Shown: one piece after another, positions 46,291 through 54,667 of the stretch | How the letters are laid out: each line of letters opens with the position of its first letter | Numbering within the stretch: position 1 is the first letter of the stretch | Made by a program: the position numbers and the translations under genes | Notes under the pieces: model-generated | Told to the model about the DNA's origin: nothing | What the model saw: the letters and a program-made list of their open reading frames with translations, nothing else | The model's database searches: none | Source of the DNA: CF-118 sp035934385 | GTDB lineage: Bacteria > Chloroflexota > Dormibacteria > Dormibacterales > Dormibacteraceae | Assembly (NCBI GenBank): GCA_035934385.1 | Contig: DASYXY010000087.1 | Span: 62,001-126,000, forward strand | Direction: 5' to 3' | Length of the DNA: 64,000 bases

Positions 46291-47189
46291 CAGACGATCA
46301 GCCCCACGGTCAGCAGCAGCGCGAAGGCGAGCTCGGCGATGGCCATTCGTTTCAGCGCGCCCACCAGGACGGGCGGCGATGTGCTGGCGAAGGCGCTGCG
46401 CACCGGCACCGCGGCGATGGGAATCGCGAAATGGACAGCCATCACCGTGACCGGCGCGAGGTGCGACATGAAGACCACGATCGGGATCGCGAACGCGGCT
46501 GATGTGAGAAGCGCGAGCAGGTAAAGCGTGCGCTGCCGCCCGATGAGCGTCGCCAGCGTCCGCTTCCCTGCCGCGGCGTCGGTTTCGATGTCGCGCAGGT
46601 TGTTGAGTACGAGGATCGCGCTGGCCAGGAAACCCATCGAGCCCCCGAAGAGAATTGCGAGCGGTGTGATGCGGAGCGACTCGACGTACACCGTGCCGAC
46701 CGTGGCGACCAGCCCAAAGAACACGAACACGAAGAGCTCGCCGAGGCCGAGGTAGCCGTACGGCCGCGGGCCGCCTGTGTACAGCCAGCCGGCCAGCAGG
46801 CACGCGGCGCCGACGATGAGCAGCCGCCAGTCGGTGGCCAGGCTGAGCACGAGGCCGATCGCCCCGGCCACGCCGAACGAAGCGATCGCCGCGAGTCGCA
46901 CCTGACCCGGCGGGACCACGCCCGACGAGGCCGCCCGCACGGGGCCCACGCGCGCCGGTGAATCCGCGCCGCGCCGGTGGTCGGAGTAGTCGTTCGCGAA
47001 GTTCACCCCGAGCTGCATGCAAAGTCCGACCACGAGCGCGCCGACACCCGCGAGCGGCCGGATGCTTCCTTGATGGATCGCGATCGCGGTGCCCGCAAGC
47101 ACCGGAGCGACCGACGCCGCCAGCGTCGCGGGGCGAACGGCCGACCACCATACGGCGCGGGGCGTCAGTGCGCTGGTGGCGACAGCCAT
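46290..47189 (-). CDS. menA: 1,4-dihydroxy-2-naphthoate polyprenyltransferase
   Basis: UbiA-family membrane prenyltransferase attaching the isoprenoid tail to DHNA. 299 residues with eight or nine helices. The two Asp-rich motifs are NDYSDHRRGAD (66-76) and NNLRDIETDAAAGKRTLA. ATG directly follows the menB stop (TAGATG). Confidence 0.95.
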   Translation of the reverse strand: MAVATSALTPRAVWWSAVRPATLAASVAPVLAGTAIAIHQGSIRPLAGVGALVVGLCMQLGVNFANDYSDHRRGADSPARVGPVRAASSGVVPPGQVRLAAIASFGVAGAIGLVLSLATDWRLLIVGAACLLAGWLYTGGPRPYGYLGLGELFVFVFFGLVATVGTVYVESLRITPLAILFGGSMGFLASAILVLNNLRDIETDAAAGKRTLATLIGRQRTLYLLALLTSAAFAIPIVVFMSHLAPVTVMAVHFAIPIAAVPVRSAFASTSPPVLVGALKRMAIAELAFALLLTVGLIV

Positions 47190-48026
47190 CTAAGGACGCT
47201 TCGGAAATTTCTTGAAGTCAGGTTTGCGCTTCTCCACATACGCATTGCGCCCCTCCTGCGCCTCTTCGCTGAGGTAGTACAGGAGGGTCGCGTCGCCGGC
47301 GAGCTGCTGGATGCCGGCGAGCCCGTCATCGGCGGCGTTGAATCCTGCCTTGAGGAGGCGAAGCGCGAGCGGGCTCAGCTCGAGCATCCGCCTGCACCAA
47401 GCGACCGTCTCCTCTTCGAGCTTGTCGAGCGGCACGACCTTGTTGACCAGGCCCATGTCCAGAGCCTGTTGAGCGTCGTACTGCTCGCAGAGGAACCAGA
47501 TCTCGCGTGCCTTCTTCTGCCCGACGATGCGCGCCAGCAGACCGGCGCCGTAGCCGCCGTCGAAGCTGCCGACGCGAGGCCCGGTCTGACCGAACCGCGC
47601 GTTGTCGGCGGCGATCGTGAGGTCGCACACGATGTGCAGCACGTGCCCGCCGCCGATTGCGTAGCCGGCCACCATCGCGACCACCGGCTTCGGCAGGCGC
47701 CGGATCTGGACCTGAAGGTCGAGCACGTTCAGGCGGCCGACGCCTTTGGGATCGACGTAGCCGTCGTCGCCGCGGATGCGCTGGTCGCCGCCCGAGCAGA
47801 ACGCCTCAGTGCCGGCGCCGGTGAGGATGACCACACCGACCGACGCGTCGTTGCGCGCCGCCTCGAACGCGGCCGACATCTCGAACACCGTCGTCGGCCG
47901 GAAGGCGTTGCGCACCTCCGGGCGGTTGATCGTGATCCTGGCGATGCCGTCCCAGGTGTCGTAGAGGACGTCCTCGTACTCGCCCGCCTTGACCCACCCG
48001 CCTGAGCGCCGTGCCTGATCTTTCAA
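47190..48026 (-). CDS. menB: 1,4-dihydroxy-2-naphthoyl-CoA synthase
   Basis: Crotonase-fold enzyme closing the naphthoquinone ring from OSB-CoA. About 280 residues. CSGGDQRIRG, YAIGGGHVLHIVCDLTIAADNARFGQTGPRVGSFDGGYGAG (with the active-site Asp) and the C-terminal KRKPDFKKFP typical of MenB. A GTG at 48032 is possible, but AGGAG at 48034-48038 lies 7 bases before TTG 48026, which I prefer. First gene of menB-menA-PII-like. Confidence 0.95.
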   Translation of the reverse strand: MKDQARRSGGWVKAGEYEDVLYDTWDGIARITINRPEVRNAFRPTTVFEMSAAFEAARNDASVGVVILTGAGTEAFCSGGDQRIRGDDGYVDPKGVGRLNVLDLQVQIRRLPKPVVAMVAGYAIGGGHVLHIVCDLTIAADNARFGQTGPRVGSFDGGYGAGLLARIVGQKKAREIWFLCEQYDAQQALDMGLVNKVVPLDKLEEETVAWCRRMLELSPLALRLLKAGFNAADDGLAGIQQLAGDATLLYYLSEEAQEGRNAYVEKRKPDFKKFPKRP

Positions 48027-48074
48027 GCTCACACTCCTAGAGCGATCGCTAGCACTATCCGAATCGTAGACGAA

Positions 48075-49007
48075 TCAGGCTCGGCGGGTCGGCTTCTTCC
48101 TCGGGAACAAGCGGACGATCTTGGCGTAGTCGTCGGGCGTGTCGATGTCGTCCGGCCGGCCCTGGGCAGGCACCACGTCCAGCAGCTCCGGATGGGCGTC
48201 CAGGAGCTGCCGAGCCCCCGCATCGCCGGCGAGCTGCTCGAGCTCGGGCCACAGCTCGCGCGCGAGCACGACAGGCGGGGTCCATTTCGGTTTGGGCGTG
48301 GAGGACGCCATGGCGACAGCAGGCCGCGAGCCTTCGCGGCGCCACGAGCGGAGCACAGCCGCGACCGAGCGCGAGCCCACGAGCGGCTGGTCGCCCAGGA
48401 CTATGAGCGCCGCCTCCATGTCGGAGCGCAGGCCTTCAAGCCCGCATCGCAGCGACGTCGACATGCCCTTGGCCGAGTCGGGATTGAAGATGAGCTCGGC
48501 TGCGCCGTCGACGGCGCTCGCGACATCCTTCGAGGCGTAGACGACCACGACCTGGTGGCATCCGCCGTTGGAGGCGGCCTCGATCGCGTGCCTCACCATC
48601 GGCTGGCCGTCGAAGTCGAGCAGCAATTTCTGCGTGTCGCCCATGCGTGAGCTCGAGCCGGCGGCGAGCACCACCGCGCCGACCGGCAGCAGCGACGCGG
48701 CCAGTCGTTCGCTCGAAGGTCGAGCCGCCCGAATCCATTCCACCTCGGCCGCGGCTGCAGTTGCGGCCTTGGCGAAATCGTGCAGGCGCGCGCTGTCGGC
48801 GTCGACGGCGATGACCTTGCGACCCGCCAGGGCCGCCAGGTCAGGGATCGCATCCGGCACGCCGACTACGGCGAGAGTCGTGCAGTCGGGTCGCGACGCC
48901 GCGTGCTGCAAAGCCGGCACGAGGTCGCGACCGCGGACGACCACGCTGTGCGGTCCGTCGGGCTCGCGATACGTGCGCCCTCTGATGGGGACCTCGAGGT
49001 CGCTCAT
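48075..49007 (-). CDS. MocA/MobA-like molybdenum cofactor nucleotidyltransferase with N-terminal extension
   Basis: 310 residues. The C-terminal ~200 form an NTP-transferase domain (VVLAAGSSSRMGDTQKLLLDFDGQPM, then IVLGDQPLV and GDAGARQLLDAHPELL), as in MocA, the CTP:molybdopterin cytidylyltransferase that supplies MCD cofactor to CODH/xanthine-dehydrogenase enzymes. The first ~105 residues contain a Rossmann-like stretch (TTLAVVGVPDAIPDLAALAGRKVIAVDADSARL) not usual in MocA. The ATG at 49007 is favoured because longer forms run into the nfo promoter region. The cox cluster is 2 kb away. Confidence 0.8.
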   Translation of the reverse strand: MSDLEVPIRGRTYREPDGPHSVVVRGRDLVPALQHAASRPDCTTLAVVGVPDAIPDLAALAGRKVIAVDADSARLHDFAKAATAAAAEVEWIRAARPSSERLAASLLPVGAVVLAAGSSSRMGDTQKLLLDFDGQPMVRHAIEAASNGGCHQVVVVYASKDVASAVDGAAELIFNPDSAKGMSTSLRCGLEGLRSDMEAALIVLGDQPLVGSRSVAAVLRSWRREGSRPAVAMASSTPKPKWTPPVVLARELWPELEQLAGDAGARQLLDAHPELLDVVPAQGRPDDIDTPDDYAKIVRLFPRKKPTRRA

Positions 49008-49048
49008 GACGAATATCGGCACGTCGTCAGCATGCCACGGTGCGCCGC

Positions 49049-49054
49049 TAGTCT
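49049..49054 (+). promoter_or_regulatory. candidate leaderless -10 box (TAGTCT) of nfo
   Basis: TAGTCT, 7 bases, ATG 49062. The same hexamer and spacing precede coxD. Confidence 0.5.
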
Positions 49055-49061
49055 TGACGGG

Positions 49062-49907
49062 ATGCCGACCATCGGTGCGCACGTGGATTCCTCCGGCGGC
49101 CTGCACCTCGCGTTCGAGCGCGCGAAGGCCATGGACGCGGACGCGATCCAGTGCCACCCGACGCCGCCGGGCTTCTGGGGCTCACCGAAGCTCGACGAAA
49201 CACGCGTCGCGACGTTCAAGGAGGCGGCCGACAGGTTCGGCCACCCGCCCTTCTACTTTCACGCCGTCTACCTGATCAACCTCGCGGGTGACGACCCCAC
49301 CCTGCGCCAGCGCTCGGAGAGCACGCTCACCGGCTACCTCCGGTCCGCCGACGAGCTCGGCATCAGCGGCGTGATCTTCCACACCGGCTCGCACAAGGGC
49401 GCGGGTTTCGACAAGACCCTGCCGACGATCATCGGCCACCTGCAGAAAGTGCTCGAGCGCGCAGATCCGAAGACCGCCCGCCTGCTCATCGAGAACAACG
49501 CGGGTCTCGGCGGATGCGTCGGCGCGCGCTTCGAGGAGATCGCGACGATGATGGCGAAGCTGAAGGACAAGCGCGTTGGCGTGTGCTTCGACACATGCCA
49601 CGCGTTCGCGTCGGGCTACGACGAGCGCAGCGCCGAAACCGTGAGCAACACCATAGACGAGCTGGACAAGGTCATCGGCCTGAAGAACGTCGACGTCGTC
49701 CACTGCAACGACTCCGTCACCGGCCTCGGCTCCAACCGCGACCGCCACGCCAACATCGGCGCCGGACAGATCGGCGACGAAGGCTTCCGCGCGCTGCTCC
49801 ACGAGCCGAGGCTCGACCGCTTGCCCTTCATCCTCGAGGTCCCAGGCGCCGGCGACGGGCCCGACGCGGAGCAAGTTGCCACACTGCGGCGGCTAGCCGC
49901 TAGCTAG
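49062..49907 (+). CDS. nfo: deoxyribonuclease IV (AP endonuclease)
   Basis: Zinc-dependent AP endonuclease of the Nfo family, base-excision repair. 281 residues, TIM barrel: IGAHVDSSGGLHLAFERA, FHAVYLINLAG, GVIFHTGSHKGAG, LLIENNAG, VCFDTCHAFASGYD, VVHCNDSVTGLGSNRDRHANIGAGQIG and FILEVPG. The ATG is supported by both homology and the TAGTCT box. Its last four bases overlap the convergent 82-residue gene. Confidence 0.95.
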   Translation: MPTIGAHVDSSGGLHLAFERAKAMDADAIQCHPTPPGFWGSPKLDETRVATFKEAADRFGHPPFYFHAVYLINLAGDDPTLRQRSESTLTGYLRSADELGISGVIFHTGSHKGAGFDKTLPTIIGHLQKVLERADPKTARLLIENNAGLGGCVGARFEEIATMMAKLKDKRVGVCFDTCHAFASGYDERSAETVSNTIDELDKVIGLKNVDVVHCNDSVTGLGSNRDRHANIGAGQIGDEGFRALLHEPRLDRLPFILEVPGAGDGPDAEQVATLRRLAAS

Positions 49908-50152
49908 GCGGCGTCGGTCCCCGCCCGCCGCTCCTCACGACGGGCAGCGGCTGTGCCTTCGACCAGCGCCGGGCTCCATCGCGGAGCGCGCCTGCTGGCG
50001 AGACCCGCCACTACCCAGACCCTGTCGGCCAGCCTCGGCAGCCACCAGCGAAGCGAACGCCCGCCCGACGCGACCAGCCGGCGGTTCTCCATCTCCAGCT
50101 GTAGGTCCTGCAACTGCCTCCAGGCCATCTCCTCGTTGTAGAACTCGTTCAT
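49904..50152 (-). CDS. small hypothetical protein
   Basis: 82 residues, acidic N-terminus (MNEFYNEEMAWRQLQDLQLEMEN, likely helical) then a basic, tryptophan-containing half. A TAGGAG precedes the ATG closely. No family recognised. Head to head with the CGNR regulator, sharing the operator region 50160-50216. Confidence 0.55.
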   Translation of the reverse strand: MNEFYNEEMAWRQLQDLQLEMENRRLVASGGRSLRWWLPRLADRVWVVAGLASRRAPRWSPALVEGTAAARREERRAGTDAA

Positions 50153-50159
50153 CGTCTCC

Positions 50160-50216
50160 TAACCTCCATATCTCTTATGCAGGTTATTATAACCGATGTT
50201 TCCACTTGACCGGTTA
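50160..50216. promoter_or_regulatory. palindromic operator array upstream of the CGNR gene
   Basis: A perfect 13-bp palindrome GGTTATTATAACC (50182-50194) flanked by further half-sites TAACC (50160-50164) and GGTTA (50212-50216). Strikingly AT-rich for this genome and placed between two divergent genes. Confidence 0.6.
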
Positions 50217-50224
50217 GGGTACGA

Positions 50225-50230
50225 TAAAGT
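50225..50230 (+). promoter_or_regulatory. candidate leaderless -10 box (TAAAGT) of the CGNR gene
   Basis: TAAAGT with 5 bases to ATG 50236. A GTG one codon earlier is less likely. Confidence 0.45.
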
Positions 50231-50235
50231 TCGTG

Positions 50236-50787
50236 ATGGCGGACAGGGAATCTGCTACCGGGCCGATCGGGCTGGTCCAGGCCTTCGTCAACTCCGTCGA
50301 CCTCCAGGACGGTCCCGAGGAGCTGGCAACCACCGAGGCGCTCGGGGCATGGCTCTCCGGTCGCGGCCTGCTCCCACTGGGTTCGGTCCCTGGCGAGGAG
50401 GACTTGCGGCACGCGATCGCCCTGCGCGAGGCCCTGCGCGGCATCGTCGGCGCCAACTCGGGCGGGGCGGTCTACCCGGTCGACGTGGCCACGCTTAACG
50501 AAGCGGCGTCGGCCAGCAAACTGCGCGCCAGGTTCGGGCCCGATGGAAAAGCGCGGCTCGAGCCGGACGTCAGCGGCGTCACCGGCGCACTCGGCCGGAT
50601 CGTCGCAGCGGCGTTTACGGCGATGGCAGACGACGACTGGAGCAGGCTCAAGCTCTGCAGCTCGCAGACGTGTCGATGGGCGTTCTTCGATCGCTCGCGC
50701 AACCACTCCAGCCGCTGGTGCACGATGGCCTCCTGCGGCAACCGCGCGAAGGCTCGGCGCTTCCGCGCGCAGGCAACGAAGGCCTAG
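50236..50787 (+). CDS. CGNR zinc-finger transcriptional regulator (ABATE domain)
   Basis: 183 residues. An N-terminal ABATE-type region (VQAFVNSVDLQDGPEELATTEALGAWL, LREALRGIVGAN) is followed by a C-terminal CGNR zinc finger: C in LKLCSSQTCRWAFFD, then SRWCTMASCGNRAKARRFR. Family members are stress-responsive transcription factors that often control adjacent operons. The palindromic operator directly upstream suggests autoregulation. Its stop overlaps the end of the xdhC-like gene. Confidence 0.9.
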   Translation: MADRESATGPIGLVQAFVNSVDLQDGPEELATTEALGAWLSGRGLLPLGSVPGEEDLRHAIALREALRGIVGANSGGAVYPVDVATLNEAASASKLRARFGPDGKARLEPDVSGVTGALGRIVAAAFTAMADDDWSRLKLCSSQTCRWAFFDRSRNHSSRWCTMASCGNRAKARRFRAQATKA

Positions 50788-51752
50788 GCCCGGGCGGCTT
50801 TCACCTCGCGCATCCCTGAGGCGGTGCCGGCGAAGCGCACCGCGGTGAGCTCGGCCAGGATGCCGAGGGCCGTCTCCTCCGCCCCGCGGCTTCCGAGGTC
50901 CAGGCCGATGGGTCCGTGCACGCGTGCGATCTGCTCTTCGGTGAAGCCTTCCTTGCGCAGGGCATCGAACCGATTGGCGTTCGTCTTGCGGCTCCCGATC
51001 GCGCCGATGTAGCCAACGTCCTTCTTGAGCACCGAACGCAGCGCGGGCAGGTCGAACTTCGGGTCGTGGGTGAGGATCACGACGTAGGTCGATCGGTCCA
51101 GCGTCAGCTTGCCCAGACCCTCGTCGGGCCACGACACGAGCAGCTCGTCCGCCTCAGGAAACCGCTCGCGAGTCGCGAACTTCGCCCGCGCGTCGATGAC
51201 GGTGACGCGATAGCCCATCACCTTGGCGAGCCGGTGCAGCGGGATGGCGATGTGGATCGCGCCGACGATCACCAGGTGCGCCGGACGTCGGAACGGCTCG
51301 ACGAACCAGTCTCCGTCGCGCCCCGCGAGCTCGGTTCCCGGCGGCGTGCCCTCGACCAGCTGCGATTCGCCCGTCACGAGGTTGGTGCGCAGCGTCGCCG
51401 GCTCGTCCTTCTCGAGCATGCCGATCAGCTTTTTCTGCACGGCGTCGAGCGGCTGAACGAACACCTCGATGTGCCCGCCGCAGGCCAGGCCGACTTCGAA
51501 GGCCACGTCGTCGGCGACGCCGAAAGCCGCGATCTTCGGCTCGCCTGACTTCAGCACCTTCTGCGCTTCCTCGAAGACCGCGCCCTCGATGCACCCGTTG
51601 GAAACCGAGCCCGCCATCTTGCCGGAGCGGGTCACCGCCATCCGTGAGCCGAGCGGTCTCGGGCTCGAGCCCCACGTCTCGACCACAATGGCGAGCGCGA
51701 TCTCCTCGCCCGCTTCGTTCCAGGCGCGCAGCTCGTCCAGGATCTCGCGCAT
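50784..51752 (-). CDS. XdhC/CoxI-family molybdenum cofactor insertion protein
   Basis: 322 residues. N-terminal XdhC_CoxI segment (IALAIVVETWGSSPRPLGSRMAV, SGSVSNGCIEGAV-like SVSNGCIEGAVFEEA) and the C-terminal Rossmann domain (LVIVGAIHIAIPLHRLAKVMGY, DVGYIGAIGSRKTNANR). Such chaperones sulfurate and insert MCD cofactor into CODH-type enzymes. In the Rossmann part the usual GxGHVA reads GAIHIA. Last gene of the cox operon. Confidence 0.9.
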   Translation of the reverse strand: MREILDELRAWNEAGEEIALAIVVETWGSSPRPLGSRMAVTRSGKMAGSVSNGCIEGAVFEEAQKVLKSGEPKIAAFGVADDVAFEVGLACGGHIEVFVQPLDAVQKKLIGMLEKDEPATLRTNLVTGESQLVEGTPPGTELAGRDGDWFVEPFRRPAHLVIVGAIHIAIPLHRLAKVMGYRVTVIDARAKFATRERFPEADELLVSWPDEGLGKLTLDRSTYVVILTHDPKFDLPALRSVLKKDVGYIGAIGSRKTNANRFDALRKEGFTEEQIARVHGPIGLDLGSRGAEETALGILAELTAVRFAGTASGMREVKAARA

Positions 51753-51760
51753 GTCGGTTC

Positions 51761-52936
51761 TTACTTATACGCGGGGCGACGACCGAGCCCGGCCAGCAGC
51801 CGGCCGAGGTCGTCCAGCGCCTGCACGTTGTGAGCCGCGAGGAAGTCGTCGCAGTACGGCAGCGCGGCCGCCATGCCGCGCGTCACGGGCTCATAGCCCT
51901 CGCTGCCGATGAGTGGGTTCAGCCAGATGAGGCGATGGGAGGAGCGTCGGAGATGGTCGAGCTCGGCCGCGAGCTGCGCAGGATCGCCGCGGTCCCAACC
52001 GTCGCTGACGATGATCACGACCGCGCCGTGCCCGAGCACGCGACGCGCCCACTTGCGGTTGAAGTCGCCCAGCGCGGTGCCGATGCGAGTGCCGCCGCTG
52101 AAATCGTGCACTCCCTTGCTGACCGAGTCGAGCACCTTGTCGACGTCGCGCTGGCGCAGCAGGCGCGTGATGCGCGTGAGCCGCGTCGAGAAGACGAACG
52201 CCTCGAGGTCTTCGCGGCGCGCCACAGCGTAGGCAAAGATCATGAACAGCCGCGAGTAGCGCTCCATCGATCCGCTCACGTCGCAGATGAGCACGAGCGG
52301 CCGTCGCCGCATTGAAGGCCGGCGGCGAAACAGCCTGATCAGCTCGCCGCTCGACCGGATCGCGTGCCGCGCCGAGCGGCGCAGGTCGATGCGTCCTGCG
52401 CGCGCGGGTCGCATTCGCCGGGTGCGGCGCTCGGCGACTCGCCATGCCGCCTGCTCGAGCAACCGCCGGACCTGCTCCGTCTCCGACCAGGTCATCTCGT
52501 CGAAATCCTTTTGCCGCAGGAGCTCCTCGGCGCTGTAGCCGCTCGAGCTGGCGGGCACCTCGCGAGGGGTCTGCTCGCGATTCATCTGCGACGTGTTGAG
52601 TCCCAGCAAGGACGACCACGCCTTGGCGCGCTCCGGCGACATCGGCAGCCCCCGGCTCCGGCCGGGAATGACGCCCGCCGTGATGCGCGGATCGGGTGGC
52701 GCCCAGAAGATGTCGAACGCGGCCTCGAAGGTCGGAAGGTCCTCCTTGCGACTGACGAACACTGTGCGGAGCGCGCTGCGGAAGTCCACCTCGCGCATGA
52801 GGTCGATGTAGACCAGCGCGCGTGTCGCATCGGTCAGGCGTCGCGGCCCGGCCTCGAGGCCGGCGTCGTGCAGAAGTCTCGCGAAGGCGCTTAGACGCGG
52901 GAGGAGATCGGCCCGGGCAGGGGCCTCCTCAGGCAC
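51761..52936 (-). CDS. coxE: CoxE-like VWA-domain protein
   Basis: 391 residues, C-terminal von Willebrand A domain with MIDAS motif CDVSGSMERYS, then VFSTRLTRITRLL and GGTRIGTALGDF. The GTG start at 52936 overlaps coxD by eight bases. CoxE works with the AAA+ protein CoxD in maturation of the CODH active site in Afipia (Oligotropha). The N-terminal part is rich in charged residues and carries an Arg-rich stretch before the VWA domain. Confidence 0.9.
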   Translation of the reverse strand: MPEEAPARADLLPRLSAFARLLHDAGLEAGPRRLTDATRALVYIDLMREVDFRSALRTVFVSRKEDLPTFEAAFDIFWAPPDPRITAGVIPGRSRGLPMSPERAKAWSSLLGLNTSQMNREQTPREVPASSSGYSAEELLRQKDFDEMTWSETEQVRRLLEQAAWRVAERRTRRMRPARAGRIDLRRSARHAIRSSGELIRLFRRRPSMRRRPLVLICDVSGSMERYSRLFMIFAYAVARREDLEAFVFSTRLTRITRLLRQRDVDKVLDSVSKGVHDFSGGTRIGTALGDFNRKWARRVLGHGAVVIIVSDGWDRGDPAQLAAELDHLRRSSHRLIWLNPLIGSEGYEPVTRGMAAALPYCDDFLAAHNVQALDDLGRLLAGLGRRPAYK

Positions 52937-53822
52937 GCTTGGCCTGCTCGACGAGGGCAGGCACCTTCTCGCGCACCCGCTCCAGGTCTTCCTGGTACTT
53001 GAGCGCCGCGCCGAGCGTCGCGTCGACCAGCGATGTGTCGATCGAGCGCGCACCGAGGGCGGCCAGCGAGCGCGCCCAGTCCAGGGTTTCGGCCACACCC
53101 GGCACCTTGTAGAGGTCCATGGTGCGCAGGCCCTGCACCAGTGCGGCCACTTCCCGGGCCAGACCGTCCGCAGCCTCGGGAGCGCGGGCGCGCACGATCT
53201 CCACCTCTTTCTCGAGATCCGGGTAGTCGATCCAGTGGTAGAGGCAGCGCCGCTTGAGCGCGTCGTGCACCTCTCGCGTGCGATTGGACGTGATGACTAC
53301 AAATGGGGGCTTCTTCGCCTTGATCGTCCCGATCTCCGGGATCGAGACCTGGAAGTCGGAGAGCAGCTCCAACAGAAAGGCTTCGAACTCTTCGTCCGAT
53401 CTGTCGATCTCGTCGATCAGCAGGACGGGCGGCGTCGCGTCGTTGTTGTCGATCGCGTCAAGCAGCGGCCGGCGCAGCAGGAACTCCGGGCTGAAGATCT
53501 CGCGTTCCGCGAGCCGGCGGTCCTCGCTCTCGTTGAGCAACCGGATGTGCAGCAGCTGCCGCGGATAGTTCCACTCGTAGACCGCGTGCGCGAGGTCGAT
53601 GCCCTCGTAGCACTGCAGGCGGATCAGCCGTGCGCCTAGCACGTCAGCCATGACCTTGGCGGCCTCGGTCTTGCCGACCCCGGCCTCGCCCTCGATGAAC
53701 AGCGGTTTTTCGAGCTTGAGGGCGAGGTAGATGGCGGTCGCAAGGGCCCGGTCGCCGATGTACCGCCGCTCGCGCAGACGCGCCTCGACGTCGTCGATGG
53801 TTGCCGGACCCGCCGCATTCAT
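52929..53822 (-). CDS. coxD: CoxD-like MoxR-type AAA+ ATPase
   Basis: 297 residues. Walker A GEAGVGKT (45-52), Walker B LLIDEIDRSDEEFEAFLLE, sensor VITSNRTREVHDALKRRC. Partner of the VWA protein CoxE downstream; together they form a maturation chaperone. ATG 53822 rather than TTG 53828 is chosen because TAGTCT lies 7 bases upstream, implying an own leaderless promoter inside the cox cluster. Confidence 0.93.
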   Translation of the reverse strand: MNAAGPATIDDVEARLRERRYIGDRALATAIYLALKLEKPLFIEGEAGVGKTEAAKVMADVLGARLIRLQCYEGIDLAHAVYEWNYPRQLLHIRLLNESEDRRLAEREIFSPEFLLRRPLLDAIDNNDATPPVLLIDEIDRSDEEFEAFLLELLSDFQVSIPEIGTIKAKKPPFVVITSNRTREVHDALKRRCLYHWIDYPDLEKEVEIVRARAPEAADGLAREVAALVQGLRTMDLYKVPGVAETLDWARSLAALGARSIDTSLVDATLGAALKYQEDLERVREKVPALVEQAKRA

Positions 53823-53829
53823 CGACAAC

Positions 53830-53835
53830 AGACTA
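53830..53835 (-). promoter_or_regulatory. candidate leaderless -10 box (TAGTCT) of coxD
   Basis: TAGTCT on the minus strand, 7 bases before ATG 53822, in the 38-base gap after coxM. It would allow coxD, coxE and xdhC to be transcribed separately from coxSLM. Confidence 0.5.
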
Positions 53836-53860
53836 CCGCCGAGTTACCCCGGACCTTGGG

Positions 53861-54667
53861 TTACTGCGACTGCTCGATCGCCCTCCGGGTGAGGACTCTC
53901 GCCAGGTGCTTCTTGTACTCGGGGCTCGCCCGTAGGTCGCCCGCGGGGTTCAAGCCGTCCGACGCGTGCTGGGCTGCCTCTTCGGGCTTCGCGCCCTTGC
54001 CCAGCGCATCCTCGACCGCTTTCGCGCGTACCGGCGTCGGGCCCACGTTGGTCAGGCCGATGCGCCAGTGGCCGTCCACCTTCTGGGCCGCCGCCCCGAC
54101 GATGGCCCAGTCGAAGAGCCGGCGTCGGAACTTGATGTACTTGTGCGGTCCGTTCGCCACGGGGAACACCACCTCAGTGACGATCTCGTTCGCGTGCAGC
54201 GGGGTTGTGAACAGGTCCTTGAAGAAATCCTTGGCTGCAATCGTGCGGTGGTTCGTGACGATGTCCGCGTCGAGCATCAGTGCAATGGTCGGATAGTCGC
54301 CGGCCGCGTCCGCGTGCGCGACGACACCGCCGATCGTGCCCATGTTGCGCACCTGGTTGTCGCCGACCTCGCCCGCCACTTCGGCCAGGATGGGCAGCTT
54401 GTCCTTGACGACATCGGAGTTCTGGATCGATACGTGGCGCGCGAGCGCGCCGACGTGCAGCTTGTTGCCCTTGGCCTCGATGTGGTCGAGGCCCTTGATG
54501 CCGTTGATGTCCACCAGTGCCTTGGGCTGAGCGAGGCGAAGTCGCATCAAGGGGATGAGGCTGTGGCCACCCGCCAGCACCTTGGCGTCCTCTCCGAACC
54601 TGTCGAGCAGCTTGACCGCCTCATCGACTGAGGAGGCCTTCGCGTAGTCGAATGCGGCGGGGATCAA
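53861..54667 (-). CDS. coxM: CODH-type molybdenum hydroxylase, FAD subunit
   Basis: 268 residues. FAD-binding motifs AGGHSLIPLMRLRL and TIGGVVAHADAAGD. The C-terminal CO_deh_flav_C domain follows (VGPTPVRAKAVEDAL). Accepts electrons from the iron-sulfur subunit and passes them on to quinone. TTG start overlapping coxL as TTGA. Confidence 0.94.
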   Translation of the reverse strand: MIPAAFDYAKASSVDEAVKLLDRFGEDAKVLAGGHSLIPLMRLRLAQPKALVDINGIKGLDHIEAKGNKLHVGALARHVSIQNSDVVKDKLPILAEVAGEVGDNQVRNMGTIGGVVAHADAAGDYPTIALMLDADIVTNHRTIAAKDFFKDLFTTPLHANEIVTEVVFPVANGPHKYIKFRRRLFDWAIVGAAAQKVDGHWRIGLTNVGPTPVRAKAVEDALGKGAKPEEAAQHASDGLNPAGDLRASPEYKKHLARVLTRRAIEQSQ

